The notes: a model not told the origin generated them from the sequence alone. Positions 1 through 8,915 are shown, numbered from the stretch's first letter. The stretch: DNA of 64,000 nucleotides from Mycolicibacterium austroafricanum (GCF_000612725.1 NZ_HG964457.1:1-64000), one strand, 5' to 3'. A program made the numbers and translations.

Positions 1-125
1 CCCGCCACGGCGACCCGCTCGGCGCCACCTCGACTCGCCCCAACACCGTCACAGCGCGATCCTCCGTCCGCGCCCCCGTTCGGTTCGAGAGGCTCGCCGA
101 AGTTCAGTCAACTAGCCGCGCGCTG

Positions 126-1067
126 GTGTTCCGCGACGGCGGCCCGGGCAGGGACAACGTGGTGCTGCTGTCACGCAGCGGCAAGGATTTGGCCCGGTAC
201 TTCCCCGAGGTACTCGACTCCGTGCGCGACGAACTCGCGCCCCGCTGTGTCCTCGACGGCGAGATCGTCGTCCCCCGGGAGATAGCCGGACGGACACGGC
301 TGGACTGGGAGTCGCTGAGCCAGCGCATCCACCCCGCCGAGTCCCGGGTGCGGATGCTGGCCGAGCAGACCCCGGCGCATTTCATCGGGTTCGACGCGCT
401 GGCCGTCGGGGACAGCTCGCTGATGAAGGAACCGTTCCGGACCCGCCGCGAAGCGCTCGTCGACGCCGTCAACGAAAAGCAGTGGTGCCACGTCACGCGC
501 ACCACCGAGGATCCCGCTCTGGGCGCGCAGTGGCTGCAGGAGTTCGAGGGCGCCGGCCTCGACGGCGTGATCGCCAAACGCCTCGACGGGCCCTACCTGC
601 CGGGCAAGCGCGAGATGGTCAAGGTCAAGCACCACCGCGACGCCGACTGCGTCGCCATCGGCTACCGGATCCACAAGAGCGGAGAGGGAATCGGCTCGAT
701 CCTGCTCGGCCTGCACCGTGACGACGGTGAACTCCAGATGGTCGGCGGTGCCGCCTCGTTCACGGCGAAGGCGCGGTTGAAGCTGCTGGCCGACCTCGAG
801 CCGCTGCGCATCGGCGACGACGTGCGCGACGGTGAACCCAGCCGGTGGAACTCCGCTGCCGACAAGCGCTGGATCCCGGTGCGGCCCGAGCGGGTCTGCG
901 AGGTGGCCTACGACCAGATGGAAGGCAACTCCGCCAACGGCCGCCGGTTCCGGCACGCCGTGAAGTTCCTGCGGTGGCGGCCCGATCGTGATCCGGCCAG
1001 CTGCACCTTCGATCAGCTCGACGTCCCGCTCAACTATGACCTCAACGACGTGCTGGAAAGGTCCTGA
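126..1067 (+). CDS. LigC-type ATP-dependent DNA ligase, N-terminal active-site segment missing
   Basis: The protein matches the body of mycobacterial LigC ligases, which seal nicks in non-homologous end-joining and base-excision repair. Visible ligase motifs are motif III LDGEIV (residues 43-48), motif IIIa FIGFDALAVG (86-95), motif IV GLDGVIAK (144-151) and motif V MVKVKH (164-169), followed by the OB-fold domain. The usual first 40 or so residues, including motif I (KxDGxR) with the AMP-accepting lysine, are absent. The similarity to LigC begins at RALVFRDG, just before this GTG. The same frame stays open to the left edge of the window but encodes unrelated sequence. The downstream polymerase-domain gene starts 2 bp after the stop, as in the LigC/PolD1 pairs of mycobacteria. 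As it stands the protein should be unable to self-adenylate, so it is a broken or rearranged copy. Confidence 0.75.
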   Translation: MFRDGGPGRDNVVLLSRSGKDLARYFPEVLDSVRDELAPRCVLDGEIVVPREIAGRTRLDWESLSQRIHPAESRVRMLAEQTPAHFIGFDALAVGDSSLMKEPFRTRREALVDAVNEKQWCHVTRTTEDPALGAQWLQEFEGAGLDGVIAKRLDGPYLPGKREMVKVKHHRDADCVAIGYRIHKSGEGIGSILLGLHRDDGELQMVGGAASFTAKARLKLLADLEPLRIGDDVRDGEPSRWNSAADKRWIPVRPERVCEVAYDQMEGNSANGRRFRHAVKFLRWRPDRDPASCTFDQLDVPLNYDLNDVLERS

Positions 1068-1068
1068 C

Positions 1069-2118
1069 ATGCCAAGCCCGGCAACCGAAATCGACGTCGA
1101 CGGGGTCAAAGTCCGGCTCACCAGCCCGGACAAGCCGTACTTCCCGAAGCTCGGAAAGGACGGCACCAAGGGCAAGCTCTTCGAGTACTACCTGGCCGTC
1201 GCCGACCGGATGGTGGCACTGCTGCGCGACCGCCCCGTACATCTGCAGCGGTTCCCCGACGGCATCGACGGCGAGGAGATCTACCAGAAGCGGGTGCCGC
1301 AGAAGCACCCCGACTACCTCCACACCTGCACCGTCACCTTCCCGTCCGGCCGCACCGCCGACGCGCTGAAGATCACCCACCCGTCGGCGATCGCGTGGGC
1401 CGCCCAGATGGGCACGGTGACGCTGCACCCGTGGCAGGTGCGCTGCCCCGACATCGAGCATCCCGATGAGCTGCGTATCGACCTCGACCCACAGCCGGGC
1501 ACCGGCTTCATCGAAGCCCGCAGCGTCGCGGTGGACGTGCTCAAGCCGCTGCTCGACGAACTCGGTCTGGTCGGCTTTCCGAAGACCTCCGGCGGTCGCG
1601 GCGTGCACGTGTTCCTGCGCATCGCGACCGACTGGGACTTCATCGCGGTGCGTCGCGCGGGCATCGCGTTGGCCCGCGAGATCGAGCGGCGCGCCCCGGA
1701 CGCGGTGACGACGTCGTGGTGGAAGGAAGAGCGGGGCGCGCGGCTGTTCGTCGATTACAACCAGAACGCGCGCGACCGTACATTCGCGTCGGCGTACTCG
1801 GCGCGCAAGACCCCGATCGCGACGGTGTCCACACCCCTGACCTGGGAGGAACTGCGGACCGCCGAACCCGACGACTACACGATCCTCACGGTGCCGGATT
1901 TCGTGGCGGGTCGCCCCGACCCGTGGGCGGGCATCGACGACACCGCGCAATCGATCGACACGCTGCTGGAGATGGTGAAGGCCGATGAGGAGCGCGGGCT
2001 CGGTGACCTGCCGTACCCGCCGAGCTACCCGAAGATGCCCGGTGAGCCGCCACGAGTGCAGCCCAGCAAGAAAGTGGCTGCCAACTGGGATGAGGACGGC
2101 AACCGCGTCGGGGAGTAG
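1069..2118 (+). CDS. LigD-like polymerase/primase domain protein (PolD1 type)
   Basis: A 349-residue stand-alone archaeo-eukaryotic primase-type polymerase, equivalent to Rv3730c and M. smegmatis PolD1. It has the catalytic pair DLDP (138-141), the triphosphate-binding SGGRGVHV (174-181) and the third metal ligand in LFVDY (226-230). Such proteins add ribonucleotides at double-strand breaks or gaps and partner LigC-type ligases. The ATG lies 2 bp past the ligase stop, so the two genes are co-transcribed. All catalytic residues are present, in contrast to the upstream ligase, which lacks its motif I. Confidence 0.9.
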   Translation: MPSPATEIDVDGVKVRLTSPDKPYFPKLGKDGTKGKLFEYYLAVADRMVALLRDRPVHLQRFPDGIDGEEIYQKRVPQKHPDYLHTCTVTFPSGRTADALKITHPSAIAWAAQMGTVTLHPWQVRCPDIEHPDELRIDLDPQPGTGFIEARSVAVDVLKPLLDELGLVGFPKTSGGRGVHVFLRIATDWDFIAVRRAGIALAREIERRAPDAVTTSWWKEERGARLFVDYNQNARDRTFASAYSARKTPIATVSTPLTWEELRTAEPDDYTILTVPDFVAGRPDPWAGIDDTAQSIDTLLEMVKADEERGLGDLPYPPSYPKMPGEPPRVQPSKKVAANWDEDGNRVGE

Positions 2119-2141
2119 AGCCGCCGGATACCCTGCTCTGC

Positions 2142-2651
2142 ATGCCGATCGCGACCCTCCGGAAACTGCTCGCCGCTTTGGCGATCGTCGGGATCCTCCT
2201 CAGCGGTATCGGCGTCGCGACGATGATGATCTTCGGCAGCCGCGGTCAGCAGCAGGAGGCGGTGACCCCGGTGCGCAAGCCGCCGACCCCGCCACCGCCG
2301 TCGGTGCCCACCGACAAGGAGTTCCTGATCGGCGTGGTCGTCACCGCGCAGAACTGCGATCCGGCCGGGCCGTGCTTCTACACGTACACCATCGACCCGA
2401 AATACGTTGGGCTGCATCCGTTCCCGGAGTCGCCGTTCACCGTCGAGTACGAAGTGCTTGGTGGGCATCAGCCGCAGCCGGGCAAGTTCACCGTGGCCGG
2501 CGACCAGGCCGAGATCCTCAAGGACGTCGTTTTGGAAGGCCCACCCGGAGCGCAGCTGTCGGCGCGGGTCCTGCGGGTCTTCGAGGAGCCGCCGGCCCCC
2601 GCCGCCGAACCGCCACCCGGCCCCGCCGCCGAACCGGTGCCTGCGCCATGA
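2142..2651 (+). CDS. Hypothetical membrane-anchored protein with proline-rich ends
   Basis: A 169-residue protein of unknown function. Residues 7-32 form one hydrophobic helix that could be a signal anchor. A short linker rich in proline follows, then a compact domain (about 60-145) with two closely spaced cysteines (NCDPAGPC), then a second tail of alternating Pro, Ala and Glu. The topology suggests a cell-envelope protein with its folded domain outside the membrane. Its stop overlaps the start of the thioesterase gene (ATGA), which implies translational coupling. I do not recognise the family. Confidence 0.7.
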   Translation: MPIATLRKLLAALAIVGILLSGIGVATMMIFGSRGQQQEAVTPVRKPPTPPPPSVPTDKEFLIGVVVTAQNCDPAGPCFYTYTIDPKYVGLHPFPESPFTVEYEVLGGHQPQPGKFTVAGDQAEILKDVVLEGPPGAQLSARVLRVFEEPPAPAAEPPPGPAAEPVPAP

Positions 2652-3397
2652 CGCAGCCGCAGCGCAGCCGGTGGATGCGCAATTTCCATCCCTCGCCCAC
2701 CGCCCGCATCCGCCTGGTCTGCTTTCCACACGCCGGGGGCTCGGCGAGCTATTACTTCCCGCTGTCGTCGGCGTTGACGCCCGAATTCGACGTGTTCGGC
2801 GTGCAGTACCCGGGCCGCCAGGACCGCTACAGTGAGCCATTCGTCGAGACCATCGACGAGCTCGCCGACCAGGCCCATGCCGCGCTGAGCGCACTCCCGG
2901 ACGCCCCGCTGGCGTTCTTCGGACACAGCATGGGCGCAGTGCTGGCGTTCGAGGTCGCGCGCCGCTGTGAGACCCTGTCCGGCCGGCAGGTGGTGACGGT
3001 CTTCGCATCCGGCTCGCGGGCGCCCAGCCGTTACGGCGACGAACGCAACGCCAAGAGCGACACCGACCTCGTCGGCGTGATGCGCGAACTCGGCGGCACC
3101 GATCCGCGGGTCCTGGAGAACCCCGAGCTGCTCGCGACGTTCCTGCCCGCGTTCCGCAACGACTATCGGGCGCTGCAGGCCTACCACCGCGGCACTGACA
3201 TCGGCATCAGCGCGCCGATCGTGGTGATGACGGCGACCGACGACCCGAAGACCAGTGAGACCGATGCCCGGGCGTGGCACGAGCACACGTCAGGCGGCGG
3301 CGAGGTCCACACCTTCACCGGGGGTCACTTCTATCTGGAGAAGCAGCCGCAGCGGGTCATCGAGGTCGTCTCCGCGACGCTGCGCTCCGTGGGTTAG
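2648..3397 (+). CDS. Type II thioesterase (TesA/GrsT family)
   Basis: A 249-residue alpha/beta-hydrolase. The type II thioesterase signature LVCFPHAGGSASYY starts at residue 23, the nucleophile elbow GHSMG has Ser94, and the probable catalytic His is in GGHFYLEKQ (about 227). Family members release stalled or mis-primed acyl groups from carrier proteins of polyketide or non-ribosomal peptide synthases. No such synthase lies in this window, so it probably serves one elsewhere. The start is the ATG overlapping the preceding stop. It ends facing the EamA gene with only 8 bp between. Confidence 0.85.
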   Translation: MTQPQRSRWMRNFHPSPTARIRLVCFPHAGGSASYYFPLSSALTPEFDVFGVQYPGRQDRYSEPFVETIDELADQAHAALSALPDAPLAFFGHSMGAVLAFEVARRCETLSGRQVVTVFASGSRAPSRYGDERNAKSDTDLVGVMRELGGTDPRVLENPELLATFLPAFRNDYRALQAYHRGTDIGISAPIVVMTATDDPKTSETDARAWHEHTSGGGEVHTFTGGHFYLEKQPQRVIEVVSATLRSVG

Positions 3398-3405
3398 CTA
3401 CGCGC

Positions 3406-4284
3406 TTACCGCGGTGCGGCTTGCATCGGCTCCACGGGACGCCTGGTCGCCAGCACCGAACCGGCGAGGATCATCGCCAGACCGAGCAGGTGCCGCGCCG
3501 TCAGCGGCTCGTTCAGCACGATGACGCCCGCGGCGAGCGCGACGGCCGGGTTGACGTAGGTGATGACCAGCGCGCGAGGCGCCCCGACCTCCCGGATCAA
3601 CGCGAAGAACAGGATGAACGCCAACGACGTGCAGACCACCGCGAGCAGTGCGACCGCTGTCAGCACTCGCATGCTCGGGATCTCGGCCGGCCAGGTCGCG
3701 GCTGCCGGCCCGACATAGATGAGCGCGGCCAGTCCGAGGCAGGCCGCCGTCAGCGGCATCGCCGGCACCTCAGCGAGATAGCGGGCGGCGATCAACGGCG
3801 CGATCGCGTAACACACCGCCACCAGCAGCACTTCCGTGACCGGCCATGCGCTGCCGCCGGCGAGCTCCGGACCGGCCAGCACCGCGACGCCCGCCAGTCC
3901 GGTCCCCAGCCCCGCCAGTCGCTTGACCGTCAGGGGCTGATCGCCGCCGGTGAGCCTGTCGAGCAGGGCTGCCACGATCGGTGCGGCCGCGATCAGCAGT
4001 CCTGTCAGCGAGCTGGTGATGTGCCGCTCGGCGTCCGACAGCAGCAGCCACGCGGCGATGATCTCGAAGAACGCGAAGGCCACCACCGGCCTCCAGTGCG
4101 CCAGGACCGGCGCCCACGCACCGCGACGGAGCGTCAGTGGAATCAGTACCAGCGCGCCGACCGCGGTGCGCGCAAAGACGAGTACCGGTACCGAAAGCCC
4201 CTCCACCGCAACCTTTATCAGCAGGTAGGGGATACCCCAGATGACACCCATCGCGGTGAACAACAGCCATCCGCGAAGGCTCAC
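3406..4284 (-). CDS. EamA/DMT-family transporter
   Basis: A 292-residue, strongly hydrophobic protein with about ten predicted membrane helices arranged as two repeated EamA halves. The first half opens with WGIPYLLIKVAV and the second has the typical helix ending in NPAVALAAGVIVLNEPLT. The family mainly exports amino acids, metabolites or small toxic compounds; the substrate cannot be told from sequence. The next minus-strand gene upstream (DapB-fold oxidoreductase) ends 9 bp before this start, so the two probably share a transcript. Confidence 0.85.
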   Translation of the reverse strand: MSLRGWLLFTAMGVIWGIPYLLIKVAVEGLSVPVLVFARTAVGALVLIPLTLRRGAWAPVLAHWRPVVAFAFFEIIAAWLLLSDAERHITSSLTGLLIAAAPIVAALLDRLTGGDQPLTVKRLAGLGTGLAGVAVLAGPELAGGSAWPVTEVLLVAVCYAIAPLIAARYLAEVPAMPLTAACLGLAALIYVGPAAATWPAEIPSMRVLTAVALLAVVCTSLAFILFFALIREVGAPRALVITYVNPAVALAAGVIVLNEPLTARHLLGLAMILAGSVLATRRPVEPMQAAPR

Positions 4285-4293
4285 CCAGACAGG

Positions 4294-5364
4294 TTAAGCG
4301 GTGGGAACCACCCCGCGCGGTGTCGGCAGCGGCAGATCGTTGTACGTGGCGATGCCCGGCGCCGCCGCGACGACGGCGGGGATCGCGTGGATCGGCGGCA
4401 TCGCGGTCATGATGTGGCCGAGCACGAAGAAGTCCTCGAGCGTCTTGGCGTTCTCGATCATGTCCTGCGGGGGCAGGAAACCGACCTGCATGTTGACCGT
4501 GGGCCGCCCGTCGATGGTGATCTTCCAGCCGTCCCCGTCGAGCTGCCAGTCCGGATCCAGCGTCTGGCCCTTCTTCCACCGGACGTTGATGTCGATCACC
4601 GTCTTGCCGTTGGCGATCCCCTGCCAGCTGGCATACACCCCGGCGACGTGACCGGCCGGGATCGTCCACGACGCCATCACCAGATCCTCTGTGGTCTGGG
4701 CGTATTCGGACACACACTTGATCTCGTCGAGCTCGATGGCCAGCGCGTCGGCGACCAACTGCACCGCTTCGGCGAACACGGCCGTGCCGTTGGCGGCCAT
4801 CGGCTGCAGGTTCGGATCGTCGATCGCGGTGCCGAAACCGACGGGCCGCTCGGTGTCGGGGGAGTCGTAGAGGGTGGTGTCGGCCGACTCGGCGATGGTG
4901 ATCTTGTCGATGCGGTCGCACGCGGTGCCGGCCACGATGGCGAGCAGCTCGGCGAAGCCCGGGCTGACGCCGGAACCGAACAGCGTCGAGCCGCCGCGCT
5001 GGCAGGCGTCGGCCAGCTTGTCGCGGCCGTCGCCGAGGTTGCGTCCGGTGATGAAGGACGCCGACGCAACCACGTTGACGCCCGCCTCCAGGATCCGCAC
5101 AAGCTCGTCGACGTCGATCCACATCGGGTTGTAGACGACGACGTCGGGCTTGAGGGCGAGCAGGGCGTCGACGTTGTTGGTGGCGGTCACCCCCACCGGT
5201 TCGATGCCGGCGAGCTCACCGGCATCACGGCCGACCTTGTCGTCCGACCAGGCATAACAGCCGACCAACTCGAGGGTCGGATTGCCGGCTATCGCCGCGA
5301 CCGAGGACTTTCCGACGTTTCCCGTCGTCCACTGGACGACCCGATATGAGGCAGTGTTGGGCAC
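4294..5364 (-). CDS. DapB-fold NAD(P)-dependent oxidoreductase
   Basis: A 356-residue protein with an N-terminal Rossmann fold (VVQWTTGNVGKSSV, residues 9-22) like that of dihydrodipicolinate reductase and 2,4-diaminopentanoate dehydrogenase. Mycobacteria carry many paralogues with a longer C-terminal domain and unproved substrates. It is not the lysine-pathway DapB, which is about 245 residues long. I chose the GTG at 5364 because the open frame upstream encodes arginine-rich sequence without family character and would overlap the protease gene. Role uncertain. Confidence 0.8.
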   Translation of the reverse strand: MPNTASYRVVQWTTGNVGKSSVAAIAGNPTLELVGCYAWSDDKVGRDAGELAGIEPVGVTATNNVDALLALKPDVVVYNPMWIDVDELVRILEAGVNVVASASFITGRNLGDGRDKLADACQRGGSTLFGSGVSPGFAELLAIVAGTACDRIDKITIAESADTTLYDSPDTERPVGFGTAIDDPNLQPMAANGTAVFAEAVQLVADALAIELDEIKCVSEYAQTTEDLVMASWTIPAGHVAGVYASWQGIANGKTVIDINVRWKKGQTLDPDWQLDGDGWKITIDGRPTVNMQVGFLPPQDMIENAKTLEDFFVLGHIMTAMPPIHAIPAVVAAAPGIATYNDLPLPTPRGVVPTA

Positions 5365-5414
5365 TCGCTCAGCATAGGGTTCGCGGAGGGTGGACCGGCC
5401 CGATTCGGGCCAAA

Positions 5415-6452
5415 TCAGACGGTCGGGGTGAGGACCGCCTTGCCGTCTCGGGTAACCCCCGTGCTGTCGACCCACGTCAGGTCGAGGACGTCGCCGGTGT
5501 AGTGCCTGTCGAGCACCGAGGTCAGCGTGTTGGTCGAATCCAGCGGGGTGCCGTCGAGCTCGATGAGGATGTCACCCGCGCGCAACCCGGCCAGGTCGGC
5601 CGGCCCGCCCACCATGACTTCCTGGATCAGGACGCCCGGCTCGTCACGCGGCGCGGTACGGACGCCGACGCCGAGCAATGTGGGTGGACCGATGTGGACG
5701 CTGTCCGAGCGGATGCCGCCGCGGATCTGGCCGGCCACGCCCATCGCGTCGTTGATCGGGATCGCGAAGCCCTTACCGCCGGGACCCATCCGGAAGTTCA
5801 CGGACGCCGCGGTGGTGATGCCGACCACCTGGCCGAGATCGTTGACCACGGGGCCGCCGGAATCACCTGCGCGCACCGGGGCGGCGAACTCGAAGAGGCC
5901 GGTCAGCTCATCGGAGGTGCCGGTCAGCGTGTCCTCGGCCTGCACGGTCCGCCCGAAACCCGTCAAGGTGCCTACCTCACGGGTCAGTGGCGCCTCGGTC
6001 CCCATCGCGTTACCGAGAGCGACCACGGGCTGGCCCGGGACGAGGGCGTAGGCGTCGCCGATGGGCGCCGCCGCAAGTCCGTTGGCGCCGATCAGCTGCA
6101 GGACCGCGACATCGCGTTTGCGGTCATATCCGACGAGCTGGGCGGGGTACGCGCGGCCGGCGACCGTTCCGGTGATGCGGTCGGCGCCCTGGACGACGTG
6201 GAAGTTGGTCAGCACCTGGCCCGCGGGGTCGAGCACGATCCCGGTACCGAGGCCCACCACCCCCTGATAGTCGACTTCGGTGTCGATGCGGACCACGGCG
6301 GGTTCCACCTGCACCGATGCCGCGACGGGATCGCCGGGCGCGGCGACCGCGGGCGTCAGGGGAGCGACCAGGGCAAGGACCGCAGCCAGCGCGATCGGCA
6401 GTATGCGGTGTCGGCGAATCATGCCCATACCCATCAATAGTGGCTGCGGCAA
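5415..6452 (-). CDS. Secreted trypsin-like serine protease with PDZ domain (PepA/HtrA-like)
   Basis: A 345-residue exported protease resembling mycobacterial PepA (Rv0125). After a signal sequence (positive RRHR, hydrophobic stretch 18-37, AVA cut site) comes a chymotrypsin-fold domain with catalytic His85 (TNFHVV), Asp114 (KRDVAVL) and Ser198 (AGDSGGPV). A C-terminal PDZ domain follows (about 255-340; GLRAGDILIELDG). It probably performs protein quality control or processing in the cell wall. There are four candidate Met starts at residues 1, 8, 10 and 11; the last (6422) gives the most typical signal peptide. Separated by 50 bp from the downstream oxidoreductase gene. Confidence 0.88.
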   Translation of the reverse strand: MPQPLLMGMGMIRRHRILPIALAAVLALVAPLTPAVAAPGDPVAASVQVEPAVVRIDTEVDYQGVVGLGTGIVLDPAGQVLTNFHVVQGADRITGTVAGRAYPAQLVGYDRKRDVAVLQLIGANGLAAAPIGDAYALVPGQPVVALGNAMGTEAPLTREVGTLTGFGRTVQAEDTLTGTSDELTGLFEFAAPVRAGDSGGPVVNDLGQVVGITTAASVNFRMGPGGKGFAIPINDAMGVAGQIRGGIRSDSVHIGPPTLLGVGVRTAPRDEPGVLIQEVMVGGPADLAGLRAGDILIELDGTPLDSTNTLTSVLDRHYTGDVLDLTWVDSTGVTRDGKAVLTPTV

Positions 6453-6480
6453 CGGCTGCTGTCGATGTGAGGGCGGACGG

Positions 6481-7239
6481 TCAGTCTTCGACGGCGACGC
6501 CGCCGCGGGTCCGTTTGCGCCTGCCGAGCACCGCTCCCTTGCCGGTCGGGCGCCGATTCTGCAGTTTGCCGTCGCCGGATTCGGGAGTGTCGGATGCCGG
6601 GTCGTCCTCGGCCGTCGGCACGGGCTCCTCGGCGTCGGCGTCGGCGTCAGCGTCAGCGTCAGGAGTCACGCTCTCGGTCTCCGCGTCCGCAGTCTCGGTC
6701 TCCTCGACCTCGGCGTCCGCGGTCTCGGCGTCGGCGGTCTCGGTGTCCTCGGCGGCGTCGCTGCGCCCGCGTCGGCTCTTGCGTTTCTTGACCTTGAGCG
6801 GTTTCGGCGGCGGGGGAGGCAGCTCGGCGACGAAGGCCAGGTAGAACGCGAGGACGCCCAGCAGGGCGACCGCGGCGGCAGCGCCGTAGATCCCGAACAG
6901 CCACTGACCGGCGCTGTCCAGCGAGATCCAGATCTCGGCCACCGCAGCGCCGACGATCAACACGCCGCTCAGGACATGGAGCGCGATCGACGTCGTGCGC
7001 AGGTTCAGCGCCATCTGGGGCGTGCCGAACTCGGGACGACGGGTGCGCAGCAGGGTGAACACCACCGGAAGCGCCGCCAGGCCGATCAGCGCGCCGACGA
7101 CGACGCGCAGCACCGTGCCCAGGGTGGGGGAGGTGTCGCCGACCAGCTCGGGGGTGCGCGGGAGGACGAAGAAGAAATAGAGGACGCCGGCGGCGATGGA
7201 GAACGACGCGTGCCAGATCACCGCAACGGTGCGGCCCAT
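6481..7239 (-). CDS. lucA: Membrane protein LucA homologue (Rv3723 type)
   Basis: A 252-residue protein with four membrane helices in the first 150 residues and a long charged, low-complexity cytoplasmic tail. Its place next to tRNA-Ser, SRP RNA and the Rv3722c-type aminotransferase matches Rv3723. In M. tuberculosis that gene product, LucA, stabilises Mce transporters that import fatty acids and cholesterol. The ATG at 7239 has a good AGGAGG ribosome site 5-10 bp upstream, and this rules out longer starts that would run into the tRNA. The tail contains a run of Asp-Ala repeats encoded by a near-perfect microsatellite. Confidence 0.8.
   Translation of the reverse strand: MGRTVAVIWHASFSIAAGVLYFFFVLPRTPELVGDTSPTLGTVLRVVVGALIGLAALPVVFTLLRTRRPEFGTPQMALNLRTTSIALHVLSGVLIVGAAVAEIWISLDSAGQWLFGIYGAAAAVALLGVLAFYLAFVAELPPPPPKPLKVKKRKSRRGRSDAAEDTETADAETADAEVEETETADAETESVTPDADADADADAEEPVPTAEDDPASDTPESGDGKLQNRRPTGKGAVLGRRKRTRGGVAVED
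6613..6672. repeat. GCGTCA/GCGTCG microsatellite in the lucA tail
   Basis: A short hexanucleotide-like tandem run (GCGTCG then GCGTCA on the plus strand) encodes the alternating Asp-Ala stretch of LucA. A looser Ala-Glu-Thr-Asp pattern continues to about 6760. Such runs are prone to slippage, but every unit is a multiple of three so the frame would be kept. Confidence 0.6.
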
Positions 7240-7258
7240 ACTCCTCCTCGATCGTGGT

Positions 7259-7304
7259 GCCCGAGGTGCGACCATGCGAGTGGTCAGCCGGTCGCACCTC
7301 GGGC
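7259..7304 (-). terminator. Perfect hairpin downstream of tRNA-Ser
   Basis: Positions 7259-7273 and 7290-7304 are exact reverse complements (15 bp stem, 16-nt loop), beginning 6 bp after the tRNA 3' end and ending 20 bp before the lucA start. On the minus strand it lies exactly where a tRNA terminator is expected. No U-tract follows, as is common for mycobacterial intrinsic terminators. Confidence 0.65.
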
Positions 7305-7309
7305 GAGTG

Positions 7310-7395
7310 CGGAGGATAGGGGATTTGAACCCCTGAGGGCTATTAACCCAACCCGCGTTCCAGGCGAGCGCCATAGGCCACTAGGCGAATCCTCC
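7310..7395 (-). tRNA. tRNA-Ser (anticodon GGA)
   Basis: The minus strand folds into a serine tRNA. The acceptor stem is GGAGGAT/ATCCTCC (7389-7395 with 7311-7317), the T-loop region reads GGTTCAAATCC, and there is a long variable arm as in class II tRNAs. The anticodon loop CTGGAAC sits on stem CTCGC/GCGGG, giving anticodon GGA, which reads UCC/UCU codons. The discriminator is G at 7310 and CCA is not encoded. Confidence 0.95.
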
Positions 7396-7488
7396 GTCGG
7401 CAATGGTAACCGACCCGCCCGGCGGTCCCATAAAGCTCCCGGCGAGCTCCTCGCCGCCGCCCCGGAACCCGGGGGTATTACACTCGCC

Positions 7489-7580
7489 GTGGACCCCGCG
7501 CGGCGTCCATCCTGTGAACTCCCCCAGGGCCGGAAGGCAGCAAGGGTCAATGGGCTCTGGCGGGTGCGCGGGGTCCCCTT
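7489..7580 (+). ncRNA. ffs: Small bacterial signal recognition particle RNA (4.5S)
   Basis: The conserved SRP domain is plain: GGCCGGAAGGCAGCAAGGG with the flanking internal loops that bind Ffh. It is closed by a long stem whose ends are 7491-7500 (GGACCCCGCG) and 7567-7576 (CGCGGGGTCC), which pair perfectly. The product guides membrane and secreted proteins to FtsY/Sec. A possible -10 element (TATTAC) lies about 15 bp upstream. Its position between tRNA-Ser and the aminotransferase matches M. tuberculosis. Confidence 0.95.
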
Positions 7581-7613
7581 ACGTTCATCCGGAAGAACGG
7601 TGAAAGGCGAGCG

Positions 7614-8915
7614 GTGTCGTTTCATTCGCTGGGCCGCGACGAATTGCGTGCTCAGCACGACGAGCAGCAGCGCAACTACGCGGAGCTGCAGGCCAAGAAC
7701 CTCCGCCTCGACCTGACCCGCGGCAAGCCGTCACCCGACCAGCTGGACCTGTCCAACGGCCTGCTGGAACTCCCCGGCGCGGACGCGTTCCGCGACGCCG
7801 AGGGCACCGACACCCGCAACTACGGCGGCCTGCACGGTCTGCCCGAGCTCAGGACGATCTTCAGCGAGCTGCTCGGGATTCCGGTGCCGAACCTGATCGC
7901 CGGCAACAACGCCAGCCTGGAGTTCATGCACGACGTCGTCGTGTACTCGCTGCTGCACGGCGGCGTCGACTCGCCCCGGCCGTGGATCGACGATCTCCGG
8001 AACGGCGCGGGCGTCAAGTTCCTGTGCCCGGCACCCGGCTATGACCGTCACTTCGCGATCACCGAGAGCCTCGGCATCGAGATGGTGCCGGTGCCGCTGC
8101 GCGAGGACGGACCGGACGTCGACCTGATCGAGGAGCTCGTCGCCGTCGACCCGGCGATCAAGGGCATGTGGTGTGTGCCCGTCTACTCCAACCCCACCGG
8201 GACCACCTATGCATGGGAGACGGTGCGTCGACTCGTCCAAATGGAAACGGCGGCAACCGATTTCCGGCTGATGTGGGACAACGCCTACGCCGTGCACACG
8301 CTGACCCACGACTTCGTCAAGCAGGTCGACATTCTCGGCCTGGCCGCAGCGGCCAATCACGCCAACCGGCCGCTGGTCTTCGCGTCCACGTCGAAGATCA
8401 CCTTCGCCGGTGCCGGCGTCAGCTTCTTCGGCGGTTCGCTGGGCAACATCGCCTGGTATCTGCAGCACGCAGGCAAGAAGTCGATCGGTCCCGACAAGGT
8501 GAACCAGCTGCGGCACGCGCGGTTCTTCGGCGACGCCGACGGCGTACGGCTGCACATGCAGCGTCACCAGCAACTTCTGGCGCCCAAGTTCGCGCTCGCG
8601 CTGGAGATCCTCGAAGACCGGTTGGGCGACTCCAAGATCGCATCCTGGACCGAACCCAAGGGCGGCTACTTCATCAGCCTGGACGTGCTACCCGGCACCG
8701 CCAAGCGCACGGTGGCACTGGCCAAGGACGCGGGCATCGCGGTCACCGAGGCCGGCGCGTCGTTCCCGTACCGAAAAGACCCGGAGGACAAGAACATCCG
8801 GATCGCCCCCACCTTCCCTGCGCTCTCGGATCTGCGCGAGGCCATCGACGGACTGGCCACCTGTGCGCTGCTGTCGGCGACCGAGCAGCTGCTCGCTCTG
8901 CCGGCCGAGAAGTAG
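7614..8915 (+). CDS. Class I aminotransferase, Rv3722c type (aspartate aminotransferase)
   Basis: A 433-residue fold-type I PLP enzyme. The cofactor lysine is K261 in FASTSKITFAGAG, and the substrate/PLP residues SNPTGT (192-197) and DNAYAVH (222-228) are in place. It belongs to the MocR-like sub-family of Rv3722c, shown in M. tuberculosis to be the main aspartate aminotransferase linking glutamate and aspartate nitrogen. The GTG start at 7614 is preceded by GAAAGGCGA. It lies 35-40 bp after the SRP RNA and 26 bp before dnaX. Confidence 0.92.
   Translation: MSFHSLGRDELRAQHDEQQRNYAELQAKNLRLDLTRGKPSPDQLDLSNGLLELPGADAFRDAEGTDTRNYGGLHGLPELRTIFSELLGIPVPNLIAGNNASLEFMHDVVVYSLLHGGVDSPRPWIDDLRNGAGVKFLCPAPGYDRHFAITESLGIEMVPVPLREDGPDVDLIEELVAVDPAIKGMWCVPVYSNPTGTTYAWETVRRLVQMETAATDFRLMWDNAYAVHTLTHDFVKQVDILGLAAAANHANRPLVFASTSKITFAGAGVSFFGGSLGNIAWYLQHAGKKSIGPDKVNQLRHARFFGDADGVRLHMQRHQQLLAPKFALALEILEDRLGDSKIASWTEPKGGYFISLDVLPGTAKRTVALAKDAGIAVTEAGASFPYRKDPEDKNIRIAPTFPALSDLREAIDGLATCALLSATEQLLALPAEK

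Noticed and set aside
3274..5349. Long open frame on the plus strand opposite the EamA and DapB-fold genes (about 690 codons)
   Set aside because: It is arginine, histidine and glycine rich with no domain character and mirrors real minus-strand genes; typical of antisense frames in high-GC DNA.
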